Below are positions 1 to 6,361 of a stretch of DNA of 11,005 bases, one piece after another. The DNA comes from Spirochaetaceae bacterium (lineage in GTDB: Bacteria > Spirochaetota > Spirochaetia > Treponematales > Treponemataceae): contig JAITMZ010000036.1 of the NCBI GenBank assembly GCA_031290725.1, forward strand, positions 1 to 11,005. Direction: 5' to 3'. The notes beneath the pieces are model-generated. The model saw only the letters and a list, made by a program, of their open reading frames with translations. It had not been told where the DNA came from and did not search any database. The translations under genes and the position numbers were made by a program. Each line of letters opens with the position of its first letter. Position 1 is the stretch's first letter.

Positions 1-3
1 ACA

Positions 4-26
4 GTGGGCGCGGAATCCCCGGCGCA
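4..26. repeat. Partial copy of a short palindromic intergenic repeat
   Basis: The 13-base word GGCGCGGAATCCC at 7-19 recurs exactly at 8203-8215, and the flanks also agree (AGT plus one base before it, GGC and AAT after it). Both copies lie just beyond the stop codon of a minus-strand gene. At 8191-8207 the element forms a perfect hairpin; here the partner arm would lie outside the window. It is probably one member of a dispersed REP-like family that may fold at transcript 3' ends. Confidence 0.5.
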
Positions 27-27
27 A

Positions 28-1173
28 TTAGCGGAGCACCGTGGTGGGGTTTACCAGCTTGCCGTTCCGGTAGACGGTGAAGTGCAGGTGCGGCGCGGTG
101 GAACGGCCCGTGTTCCCCACCTGGCCTATCTGTCCGCCCTGGGCCACCGCCTGACCCTGACGCACCAGTATTTTGCTCAAATGCCCGTACATGGTCTGGT
201 ACCCGTTCCCATGGTTGACGATCACGAAATTCCCATAGATGTTTGAATACCCGGTGGACGCCACCCGGCCGCTCATGGCGGAACGGACCGATGTGCCCGT
301 GGGAGCGCCCATGTCCAGGCCGTTGTGGTGGATCCGGGTACCGGTGAAGGGGTCGGTACGGTAGCCGAACCAGGAAGTGATACGGTGGGTGCTGAGCGGC
401 CAGGCGAAGAGTTCACCCATGGCCCGGCGGATGGCGGAAGCGTCCAGTTGGGCGCCGGGGATGAACAATTGCTGCCCCGGCTGTAGTATCCTGGTGGACA
501 GGTCGTTCACGTCCAGAAGGTTTTCCAATGCCACGGTGTAGCGCACCGAAAGGCCCTCCAGGGTGTCCCCCTTCTGCACGTCGTGGAGGATGCCGTCCAG
601 GGAGGGAACCCGAAGCCGCTGCCCTGCCGCGAGGTGCCGTACGTTGTCGATATTGTTGGCGGAGATGAGGGTGGAGATGTTATTCAGGGAAAACCTTACG
701 CTGATTCCGGAAATCGTGTCGCCCCGCTGGACCGTGTAGCTTGTCCACCCCACCGGTTCGGTGAAGACGAAGCCGGCGGCCGGGCTGTCTGCGGTGAACA
801 GGGACAATTCGTCGGCATCAGCGGTGTTGCCGGAGTGGGACAGGGTGTCCGGGGACAGAAAAAAACGTTCCAGGTCACTCTCCAGATTCGCCCGCTCCAG
901 GATGGAGAACCGGCTGATATCGAAGGAGGGGGCGTAGGTATTGCTGTAATCGTCCACGATGGCCAGACCGAAGCCGCACACCGCTCCCGCCAGGATCATG
1001 CCGAAGAGTATTTTATATTGTTTCAAAACCCGGAAAGCCCTGCCCGCCGTAATGGCCAGTTCCGCCGTATTCACGCCGATGTCTATGGCCGGCCTGAATA
1101 TATCTACTGCGGTATGCAAAGGATTCTCGAAGGATGCCCGCAGGGGCGCTATCTGGTAATTGATGATTTCCAT
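28..1173 (-). CDS. Membrane-anchored LysM/M23 peptidoglycan endopeptidase
   Basis: 381 residues from the ATG at 1173. Upstream extension of the frame is rejected because it would run through lepB on the other strand, and no ATG, GTG or TTG lies closer upstream. One hydrophobic segment (about residues 53-72) follows a cytoplasmic-looking N-terminus. Two LysM repeats follow (about 145-189, with YTVQRGDTISGIS, and 197-238, with VQKGDTLEGLS), then a C-terminal LytM/M23 zinc peptidase domain (about 263-378). The expected metal and catalytic residues are visible: H283 and D287 in HHNGLDMG, H331 in MYGHLS, and H362/H364 in APHLHF. The family cleaves peptide cross-links of peptidoglycan, and LysM binds the glycan. 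The gene should therefore act at the periplasmic face of the inner membrane in wall remodelling or division. No Shine-Dalgarno is visible. It is divergent from the lepB-PBP operon, which fits a joint cell-wall role. A regulator-type (metal-dead) M23 is unlikely because the ligands are intact. Confidence 0.93.
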   Translation of the reverse strand: MEIINYQIAPLRASFENPLHTAVDIFRPAIDIGVNTAELAITAGRAFRVLKQYKILFGMILAGAVCGFGLAIVDDYSNTYAPSFDISRFSILERANLESDLERFFLSPDTLSHSGNTADADELSLFTADSPAAGFVFTEPVGWTSYTVQRGDTISGISVRFSLNNISTLISANNIDNVRHLAAGQRLRVPSLDGILHDVQKGDTLEGLSVRYTVALENLLDVNDLSTRILQPGQQLFIPGAQLDASAIRRAMGELFAWPLSTHRITSWFGYRTDPFTGTRIHHNGLDMGAPTGTSVRSAMSGRVASTGYSNIYGNFVIVNHGNGYQTMYGHLSKILVRQGQAVAQGGQIGQVGNTGRSTAPHLHFTVYRNGKLVNPTTVLR

Positions 1174-1221
1174 ATTTTCTGTATCGACAAAACCGAAAGA
1201 ATATATTAGACTAATCCCATC
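1174..1221. promoter_or_regulatory. Divergent promoter region of the M23 gene and lepB
   Basis: Only 48 bases separate the two start codons. An AT-rich core at 1200-1208 reads TATATT on the plus strand (1202-1207) and TAATAT on the minus strand (1203-1208), so it can serve as a -10 box in both directions. Neither side has a convincing -35 box or Shine-Dalgarno. The 5' leaders would be short, about 8 nt for lepB and about 22 nt for the M23 gene. The assignment is inferred from spacing and base composition. Confidence 0.4.
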
Positions 1222-1734
1222 ATGGGTGAAAGACGGTGTAAAATACGGCGGGGAATAAAATGGGTCGCCCTGGGCATTGGGGCGGGCATTCTCATCAAGC
1301 TTTTTGTGCTGGACCTGCTGGTGGTGTCCGGCACGTCCATGTCCCCCCGCATCCCCGACGGCGCGTCCCTGTTGGTAGCAAAATGTGCCTACGGTATCAT
1401 TCGGCCCTTTTCCGGGGATCTTCTGCTGCAAATTTCCCAGCCCCGGCGGAACGACGTGGTGGTGTACAGACATAACGGCAAAATCGTGGTGAAGCGCTGT
1501 GTGGCCGTGGAGGGGGATGCCCTTGATTTTTTTTCAGAAACTTCCTATACTTGCAGGGTTAATGGCCTGGAAATTTCCCTGACGGAGGGGCAATACCAGC
1601 GGATAAAACACAGCGCCAGGGTGCCGGAGGGGATGATTTTTGCGGTGGGAGATAATTACGATGAATCGGTGGATTCCCGGGATTACGGTTTTGTCTCAGT
1701 GCGGAACATGCTGGGTAAGGGCTTATGGAGATAA
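1222..1734 (+). CDS. lepB: Type I signal peptidase (LepB, S26 family)
   Basis: 170 residues. One N-terminal membrane segment (about 14-34) leads directly into the catalytic box SGTSMSP, where S39 is the expected nucleophile. The general-base lysine is K91 in VVKRCVAVEGD. The conserved late box is GDNYDESVDSRDYG (143-156). These are the boxes B, D and E of bacterial signal peptidase I, which removes signal peptides from exported proteins at the outer face of the inner membrane. The protein is near the short, single-anchor end of the family. The ATG at 1222 has no clear Shine-Dalgarno. The last codons overlap the start of the PBP gene by 10 bases, so the two are translationally linked. Confidence 0.95.
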   Translation: MGERRCKIRRGIKWVALGIGAGILIKLFVLDLLVVSGTSMSPRIPDGASLLVAKCAYGIIRPFSGDLLLQISQPRRNDVVVYRHNGKIVVKRCVAVEGDALDFFSETSYTCRVNGLEISLTEGQYQRIKHSARVPEGMIFAVGDNYDESVDSRDYGFVSVRNMLGKGLWR

Positions 1735-3611
1735 ATAGCGCCTTTTCCCGGCCCCGCCTGTTCATCCTGGGGGTGTTCGCCCTGGTATTTACGGCCTACA
1801 TCACGGTGGCGTACGGGCGCCTGGCCTTCTCCGAAAAGCAGGTGTCCTTGGCTCCATCTCCGTCCCCCGAGCGGGGCGCCATCTTTGACCGCAACGGCAT
1901 TCCCCTGGCCATAGAGATCCCCCTGTATCATCTGGCAATCCGCCCGTCGGAGATTCGGGACATGGAAAAAACCGTGGAGGTCCTGTCCCGGGTGACCGAC
2001 ATGGATGCCGGGGATGTCCGCCGGCGAATTGAGGGGGCGGGAATCAATTTTCTCTACCTCAAGAAAAAAATGACCGAAGAGGAATACGACGTCGCTTTCC
2101 AGGGGATCCGGTCGGCGCGGCTCACCGGGGTGCATTTCGACAAAATCGCAGGGCGGATTTACCCGGAGAACGCCCTGGCGTCCCAATTGGTGGGCTTTCT
2201 GGGGGACGACGGGAAGGGGCTTTCGGGGATCGAGTATTCTCTGGATCAGATGCTTTCCCCCAGGGTTTCTCCGGACCCCAGGACGGCGCGGAACGGCAGC
2301 AGCGTGTATCTCACCATCGACGCCAATCTCCAGTTCAAGCTGGAGGAAATTGCCCGGAAGGCCATGCAGGATACCGGCGGCGAGACAATCATGCTGGTAG
2401 CGGCGGACAGCGCCACCGGGGAAGTCCTTTCCTACGTCAGCCTGCCCTCCGCCAACCTGAACGAATACACCGGATCCGTGCCGGAAGAGCGGGTAGACCT
2501 GCCCGCCACCGTGGCCTACGAGCCGGGATCGGTGTTCAAAATTTTCAGTGTCGCCTCTTTTTTGGACGCCGGGGTTGTCCACGACCAGGACACTTTCTTT
2601 TGCGACGGGGTGTACGAACTGCGGATGCCCTCGGGGGAAGTGGTCACCATGAACTGCCTGGGCAAACACGGTTGGGTGAATGCCCGGCGCGCCCTGGAGG
2701 TATCCTGCAACGACGCCCTGTTTCAGATGAGTGAACGTCTCCCGGCGGAACAGTTCATCACCCGGCTGAAGTCCTTCGGGTTCGGCAGCAAAACCGGAGT
2801 GGAACTGCCCGGCGAAACCAACGGCATCCTGAAGACCCCGGCGGATCGCACCTGGTCGGCACGTTCCAGCCCCACGATCTCCATCGGTCAAGAGGTGGGG
2901 GTGTCGGCGCTACAGGTGGTGAAGGCCACCGGTGCATTTACCTCCGGAGGCGCTCCCTTGCAGTTGACGGTGCTGTCAAAAATCGCGGACCCGGGGGGCG
3001 CCGTGGTCTATGAACACAAGATGCTGCCGCTGCCCCCGGTGGTGAGCCCCGACACTGCGGCGCATTTGCTGAGCTACATGGAAACCGGAGTGGTGAGCGG
3101 AATCGGGCGGCAAGCGGCCCTGGGGGACATCTCCATCGGGGTGAAGACCGGCACCGCCCAGATGGTCGACCAAGCCACCGGAGCATACAGCGAGACCGAT
3201 TTTCTGGCGGACTGTATCGCCGTATTCCCTGTGGAAGCTCCCCGGATTATCCTGTACATCGTGCTCACCAAACCCCGGGGCAGGCTCATCTACGCCAGCC
3301 GCATCGTGGCGCCGGTGATCGCCGAGGCCGCCAACACCATCGTGGACCACCTGGGGATGGCCAGGGAGAAGGCGCCGTCGTTCCTGCACTCCGGCGAATT
3401 TATGCCGCCCGGCGAAGGGGACGTCAGTATCGGCACGGTCATGCCCAACCTCACCGGGGTGCCCAAGCGTTATCTCACCCCCCTGCTGGAGCGCCCCGAC
3501 CTGCGCATCAGGATACGCGGCGAAGGCCGGGTAATCACCCAGACGCCGCCCCCCGGAACGCCGGTGAAGGAGAATATGCTCATTGAACTTAACCTGGAAT
3601 ATACGGAATAA
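1725..3611 (+). CDS. ftsI: Class B penicillin-binding protein, FtsI type with PASTA domain
   Basis: 628 residues. A single membrane anchor (about 11-30) is followed by the PBP dimerisation region, starting with ERGAIFDRNG (49-58), and a transpeptidase domain (about 190-545). Active-site motifs are intact: SVFK (269-272, S269 the acylated serine), SCN (327-329) and KTGT (474-477). A C-terminal PASTA-like repeat occupies about 570-625 (TVMPNLTGVP and QTPPPGTPVKE). The domain order matches FtsI/PBP2x/SpoVD-type D,D-transpeptidases, which cross-link peptidoglycan, usually at the septum. MrdA/PBP2 proteins lack PASTA, so FtsI is favoured, but a second FtsI-like paralogue elsewhere cannot be excluded. 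The start at 1725 overlaps lepB by 10 bases; AAGGG about 5 bases upstream is a plausible Shine-Dalgarno. The 3' end overlaps the next gene by 29 bases. Confidence 0.93.
   Translation: MEINSAFSRPRLFILGVFALVFTAYITVAYGRLAFSEKQVSLAPSPSPERGAIFDRNGIPLAIEIPLYHLAIRPSEIRDMEKTVEVLSRVTDMDAGDVRRRIEGAGINFLYLKKKMTEEEYDVAFQGIRSARLTGVHFDKIAGRIYPENALASQLVGFLGDDGKGLSGIEYSLDQMLSPRVSPDPRTARNGSSVYLTIDANLQFKLEEIARKAMQDTGGETIMLVAADSATGEVLSYVSLPSANLNEYTGSVPEERVDLPATVAYEPGSVFKIFSVASFLDAGVVHDQDTFFCDGVYELRMPSGEVVTMNCLGKHGWVNARRALEVSCNDALFQMSERLPAEQFITRLKSFGFGSKTGVELPGETNGILKTPADRTWSARSSPTISIGQEVGVSALQVVKATGAFTSGGAPLQLTVLSKIADPGGAVVYEHKMLPLPPVVSPDTAAHLLSYMETGVVSGIGRQAALGDISIGVKTGTAQMVDQATGAYSETDFLADCIAVFPVEAPRIILYIVLTKPRGRLIYASRIVAPVIAEAANTIVDHLGMAREKAPSFLHSGEFMPPGEGDVSIGTVMPNLTGVPKRYLTPLLERPDLRIRIRGEGRVITQTPPPGTPVKENMLIELNLEYTE
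3567..3572 (+). promoter_or_regulatory. Shine-Dalgarno that sets a TTG start inside the PBP gene
   Basis: AAGGAG lies 10 bases before the TTG at 3583. The downstream frame has no in-frame ATG or GTG near its beginning, so this site is the main reason for choosing the TTG start. It sits within the last codons of the PBP gene, which suggests coupled translation. Confidence 0.7.
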
Positions 3612-5058
3612 CCCTATTTGGGAGAAGAACCTTCGCCTTTTTCGCGCCCGCTTTCCCGGCCTGTTCGCCCTGCACGAGGCGCTTTTTTCCGGCCCCTCCC
3701 CTCTTCCGCCGACCGGCTGTAACGTGGCGGCGGCCCGTACCGGCGCGGTCACCCTGCGGGAAGACGGTATATTCCTCCACTCCGCCTACGATCCCGTCCA
3801 GGAAGCCGCCCGTCTGGCCGAATCCCTCAGGCCCGGCAAATTGCCGGCGGCGCCCGCCTGTCCGGCGTCCCCCGGGCCGCCGCTGGTGTTTCTGGGGTTC
3901 GGCCTGGGGTATCTGCCCCTGGCGGCGGCAGCCCGATTCCCTGAATTGCCGCTGGTACTGGTGGAACCCGACGTGAAGCGCTTTGCCCTGGCGCTGGCAG
4001 CGCTGGATTGGGAACCGGTGCTTACCCGGCGGGTATGCATGCTCCTGGTGGGTGCGGAGAAACCGGCGGTGATCGCGGCGCTGGAACAGGCGGGCCCTTT
4101 TTCCGGCATGATCGTCACCGCACTGCCCGCCGTGACCCGTCACGCCCGGCAGTATTTCGCCGATCTCCAGGAACTTATCCAACGCAACGCCGGCAAGCAG
4201 CGGATAAACGACGCCACCCTCAGGCGGTTCGGCGCCCTGTGGGAGCGGAACTGCCGCCGTAACCTGCACCTGCTGGCGGAATTGGATGGGGTGAACACCC
4301 TCTTCGGACAGGGCGGCGTGCTCTGGCCGGGCCGGGGCGGGCGGGCCTGCGTGGTGGCCGCGGGCCCCAGCCTGGAGACGGGAATCCTGCGCCTGGCCGC
4401 CGTCAAGGAGAGGGCGGTGGTTATCGCCGTGGATACCGCCCTCCGGTCCTGCCTGGACGCCGGTGTGGAGCCCGACGTGGTGGTGCTGGCGGACGGGCAG
4501 TACTGGAACGCCCGGCACATCGCGGGTCTGGCCGCGCCCAACGCCCTGCTGGTCACTGAAATTTGCGCCTACCCCGGGGTGTTTCGCTTTCCCTGCCGCC
4601 GCATCGTCCTGTTCGATTCCGCCAACCCGGTGGGCGCGGAGTACGGCAAAAAATATACGCGCAAGGGGAAGCTCGGGGCGGGCGGGTCGGTGGCGTCGGC
4701 GGCGTGGGAGCTGGCGCGGCTTCTGGGGTGCCGGGAGATTTACCTGGCGGGGCTTGATCTGGGGTTTCCGGGAAAACGCACCCATGCCCGGGGAAGCCTC
4801 TTCGAACAGCGCAGCCACCGTACGTCTTCCCGCACTGTCCCCCAGGAAACCGCCGCCGCCGCCGCTCTCCTGTCCGCACCGCCGGCGGCCGCTGTGGACT
4901 ACGCCGGAACCCCCCTGGCCAGCGACCAGCGGATGAGCCTGTACGCCTGGTGGTTTGAAAGCGCCGTCGCCGCCCATCCGGAGTGCCGTACCTACTCCCT
5001 GTGCCGGGAAAGCCGGGCCATACCGGGGGTTACCCTGGCAGCCGTTGGAATAGTATAA
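3583..5058 (+). CDS. DUF115 / Maf-like (MptE-like) family protein
   Basis: 491 residues from a TTG start with AAGGAG 10 bases upstream; it overlaps the PBP gene by 29 bases. The N-terminal part (about 100-140) has a Rossmann-like glycine segment, LVFLGFGLGY, followed by LVLVEPD. The central DUF115 domain starts about 253 with ACVVAAGPSLE, continues with VIAVDTALRSCLDAGVEPDVVVLAD, and includes LGAGGSVASAAWELARLLG and IYLAGLDLGFPGKRTHA (about 364-402). The family includes motility accessory factors (Maf) thought to glycosylate flagellin with nonulosonic sugars, and is related to archaeal MptE pterin pyrophosphokinase. In a spirochaete a role in flagellin or surface glycosylation is a reasonable guess, but the location behind cell-wall genes does not prove it. 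The gene is strongly GC-biased, with several alanine-rich stretches near the C-terminus (about 423-438). Family assignment is fairly sure; substrate is unknown. Confidence 0.82.
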   Translation: MNLTWNIRNNPIWEKNLRLFRARFPGLFALHEALFSGPSPLPPTGCNVAAARTGAVTLREDGIFLHSAYDPVQEAARLAESLRPGKLPAAPACPASPGPPLVFLGFGLGYLPLAAAARFPELPLVLVEPDVKRFALALAALDWEPVLTRRVCMLLVGAEKPAVIAALEQAGPFSGMIVTALPAVTRHARQYFADLQELIQRNAGKQRINDATLRRFGALWERNCRRNLHLLAELDGVNTLFGQGGVLWPGRGGRACVVAAGPSLETGILRLAAVKERAVVIAVDTALRSCLDAGVEPDVVVLADGQYWNARHIAGLAAPNALLVTEICAYPGVFRFPCRRIVLFDSANPVGAEYGKKYTRKGKLGAGGSVASAAWELARLLGCREIYLAGLDLGFPGKRTHARGSLFEQRSHRTSSRTVPQETAAAAALLSAPPAAAVDYAGTPLASDQRMSLYAWWFESAVAAHPECRTYSLCRESRAIPGVTLAAVGIV

Positions 5059-5066
5059 AACGGCTG
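5039..5066 (+). terminator. Hairpin across the stop codon of the DUF115 gene
   Basis: CAGCCGTT (5039-5046) and AACGGCTG (5059-5066) form a perfect 8-bp stem with a 12-nt loop containing the TAA stop. No U-tract follows, so this is not a classical intrinsic terminator. It may protect the transcript 3' end or stall RNA polymerase. Confidence 0.3.
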
Positions 5067-5103
5067 TATCGACTGCCTATTTGTTGACACCGCAGGATCG
5101 GAG

Positions 5104-5131
5104 CCTCACGCGGAGCCGCAGAGGGCGCAGG
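5104..5131. repeat. Dispersed CCTCACGC...CGCAGAGGG repeat copy
   Basis: Positions 5104-5125 match 18 of 22 bases with 7292-7313, including an exact CCTCACGC and the pattern AG, one base, CGCA, one base, AGGG. Short direct repetition of CGCAG is visible inside. This is a family of three segments in the window, the other two being the arms of the large inverted repeat at 7292-7405. Confidence 0.5.
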
Positions 5132-5267
5132 ATGCGGCGCTCCCCGGCCCGTGCCGGACCGCGAGGATTTTTCCGATTGGCGCTCAAACCAACAATTTTT
5201 AAAAAAAACTTGCAAAACGATACAATATTTTGCCCCCTCAAACGTCTACTATACTAAGGGGTATTTT

Positions 5268-5368
5268 ATGAAAAAACTAATTTTTGGTAATCCGCGCTTT
5301 TTATGGTTCTCACCGTGATTGCCTTGCCGGGAGCCGCCCCCGTCCCCGGAGCCCTGTCGTGCCAGTAG
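5268..5368 (+). pseudogene. Decayed start of a signal-peptide gene
   Basis: ATG at 5268 follows AAGGGG (5256-5261) and a perfect -10 box, TATACT (5250-5255), though no good -35 box is seen. The frame begins MKKLIFGNP and soon stops. If one G (at GG near 5286) and one C (at CC near 5292) are removed, it reads MKKLIFVIALFMVLTVIALPGAA, a textbook signal peptide ending in a likely cleavage site. It then continues APVPGALSCQ to a TAG at 5366-5368. There the sequence enters a cluster of three hairpins. I read this as the remnant of an exported-protein gene with two single-base insertions and loss of the body. Sequencing errors could explain the frameshifts but not the missing body. Confidence 0.5.
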
Positions 5369-5418
5369 GCACGAACGAGTTTGCTGCGCAAACTCTATGG
5401 CTGGCATCTTTTCCAGCC
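5358..5418. repeat. Cluster of three consecutive perfect hairpins
   Basis: Three palindromes follow one another with 3-base gaps. CGTGCC/GGCACG (5358-5373) has a 4-nt loop. GAGTTTGC/GCAAACTC (5377-5395) has a 3-nt loop. GGCTGG/CCAGCC (5399-5418) has an 8-nt loop. No coding frame explains them. The layout resembles a REP/BIME-like mobile intergenic element, here abutting the end of the decayed gene. The rest of 5419-5559 shows only the weak hairpins listed separately. Confidence 0.55.
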
Positions 5419-5427
5419 CAGCGACCC

Positions 5428-5455
5428 ACAAAGGCGGCCTCCTGCAGAGCCCGCC
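5428..5455 (-). terminator. Degenerate copy of the 6278-6309 terminator hairpin
   Basis: On the minus strand the stem GGCGGGCTCT / GGAGGCCGCC (5433-5455, 3-nt loop) contains one G-G mismatch and one wobble and is followed by TTTGTGG. It shares the 14-base word AAAGGCGGCCTCCT (plus strand) with the terminator at 6278-6309. It lies about 105 bases beyond the antitoxin stop codon, so it could be a weakened terminator for the toxin-antitoxin operon. The short T-tract makes efficiency doubtful. Confidence 0.35.
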
Positions 5456-5499
5456 CGCCCTCGCCAGCCCAGCGCCCCTTCCCGAAAGCCTAGCCCCAC

Positions 5500-5532
5500 A
5501 AAAAAACGTCAGACGATTGTGCTCAGGCACAA
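5500..5532 (-). terminator. Weak terminator candidate after the antitoxin gene
   Basis: On the minus strand TTGTGC CTGA GCACAA (5517-5532) forms a 6-bp stem, and a run of seven T (5500-5506) follows after about 10 bases. The gap between stem and T-run is longer than in a classical intrinsic terminator, so only a modest case can be made. It is 28 bases past the antitoxin stop codon. Confidence 0.35.
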
Positions 5533-5559
5533 ACAAGCGCTACTCAGGACGGGATGGTC

Positions 5560-5868
5560 TTATAATTGTGAAAAATGAGATATTCGTACCGCCCCTTCAG
5601 GAAAATGCGCCATTATTTCAAGCTGCCCGCCCATTGCCTCAATGTGGCTCCGCAGGGTCGAAATATACATATCGGTACGCCGCTCTATCTTTGCAATAGC
5701 CGGCTGCTGAATATGCAATGCCTCGGCAAGCATCTTCTGAGACAAGCCCCGGGCATTACGCAGCTCGTTCAGGGGCATCTCCGCCAAAGCCTCCTGTACC
5801 TTTTTCTGCACCCGCGCCCGCGCTTCCGGGCTCATTTTCGCTTCAAGCTCTGAAAACTTTTTAGCCAT
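5560..5868 (-). CDS. XRE-family antitoxin (HigA-like) of a type II TA module
   Basis: 102 residues. A helix-turn-helix of the XRE/Cro type occupies about 33-66, with LNELRNARGLSQKMLAEALHI (up to residue 53) and QPAIAKIERR. The N-terminal 30 residues are charged and helical, which is usual for antitoxins paired with Gp49-type toxins. The ATG at 5868 overlaps the toxin stop by 8 bases (ATGGCTAA) and has a strong Shine-Dalgarno, GAGGAGG, 8 bases upstream within the toxin gene. The gene is second, as in higBA. The family neutralises the toxin and represses the shared promoter; both are inferred here from homology and layout. Confidence 0.88.
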   Translation of the reverse strand: MAKKFSELEAKMSPEARARVQKKVQEALAEMPLNELRNARGLSQKMLAEALHIQQPAIAKIERRTDMYISTLRSHIEAMGGQLEIMAHFPEGAVRISHFSQL

Positions 5869-6235
5869 TGTCTGTACCTCCTCGTTCCGCCTGAATCTCT
5901 ATCAGGTGCTTATCATAGATTTTATCGGCTTTAGGAACCATCGCCTCGTAAAACCGGTCGTCACCCGTCTTTTTTCCGCCGATTAACAATATCGCTGCCC
6001 GCTGCGGGTCAAAGGCGTAAAATGTCCGTATCGGCTCCCCCTCGCTTTGGCTCCGCAGTTCACGCATGTGGCTGTGCCGTGACTGCCAAACTCCGCTGCT
6101 GTGAGGATATTTCAGGGAAGGCCCGTGCTGTCTAAGCAGTCCGACAGAGAACGTTATAGCCTCTTGGTCGTTCTCGTTCAAGGTAGTCCACCATTCGCCG
6201 AACTCATCGGTGTACTCAACTTCCCATTCCTTCAT
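5861..6235 (-). CDS. RelE/ParE-superfamily toxin, Gp49/HigB-like
   Basis: 124 residues. The C-terminal half carries the Gp49-type signature: MRELRSQSEGEPIRTFYAFDP (57-77), then ILLIGGKKTGDDRFYEAMVP (82-101) and ADKIYDKHL (103-111). Basic and aromatic residues in the expected active-site strands (R58/R61, R70, Y73, K88/K89, Y96) are present, so the toxin may be functional. Such toxins cleave mRNA, usually at the ribosome. The N-terminus (EWEVEYTDEFGEWW) is typical of the family. The ATG at 6235 lies only six bases below a -10 box and has no Shine-Dalgarno, so the message is probably leaderless. This would favour antitoxin translation, which has a strong Shine-Dalgarno, over toxin translation. 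The pair is the sole promoter-proximal operon here, insulated from fkbM by a terminator. Confidence 0.9.
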   Translation of the reverse strand: MKEWEVEYTDEFGEWWTTLNENDQEAITFSVGLLRQHGPSLKYPHSSGVWQSRHSHMRELRSQSEGEPIRTFYAFDPQRAAILLIGGKKTGDDRFYEAMVPKADKIYDKHLIEIQAERGGTDNG

Positions 6236-6241
6236 ACGAGT

Positions 6242-6270
6242 ATGATATTCCTTTTGCAGAATAATGTCAA
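6242..6270 (-). promoter_or_regulatory. Promoter of the toxin-antitoxin operon
   Basis: On the minus strand a perfect -35 box TTGACA (6265-6270) is followed by a 17-base spacer and TATCAT (6242-6247) as the -10 box. The toxin ATG starts 6 bases further on, where transcription should begin. HigA-type antitoxins usually bind such promoters; no clear palindromic operator is visible. Confidence 0.75.
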
Positions 6271-6277
6271 TGGATAT

Positions 6278-6309
6278 AAAAAAAAGGCGGCCTCCTTGCG
6301 GAGACCGCC
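6278..6309 (-). terminator. Intrinsic terminator of the fkbM transcript
   Basis: On the minus strand GGCGGTCTCC (6300-6309) pairs with GGAGGCCGCC (6286-6295) over 10 bp with one wobble. The loop is a GNRA tetraloop, GCAA, and eight T follow (6278-6285). It lies 52 bases beyond the fkbM stop codon and just upstream of the toxin promoter, separating the two transcripts. Confidence 0.9.
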
Positions 6310-6361
6310 CCCTGATGTAAATCTGCGTCGAGCGTCGCGCCAGGGACGTTGCAGCGGTTTT

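Noticed and set aside
1174..1473. N-terminal extension of the M23 gene to 1473
   Set aside because: The extra 100 residues lie antisense to lepB, are rich in His/Gln/Gly as expected of a shadow frame, and precede the natural start of the membrane-anchored protein.
1683..2891. Long minus-strand frame of 402 codons opposite the PBP gene
   Set aside because: It is a GC-driven shadow of a gene with all PBP active-site motifs; no recognisable protein features.
3589..4977. Minus-strand frame of 462 codons opposite the DUF115 gene
   Set aside because: The composition is Gly/Arg/Gln/His-rich as expected from the complement of GC-rich coding DNA, and the sense strand matches a known family.
5084..5089. 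TTGACA as a -35 box downstream of the DUF115 gene
   Set aside because: No -10-like sequence occurs at 15-19 bases; the following region is GC-rich.
5249..5536. Minus-strand 95-codon frame in the intergenic region
   Set aside because: It consists of the hairpin cluster and the decayed gene start read backwards; no start signals or known motif.
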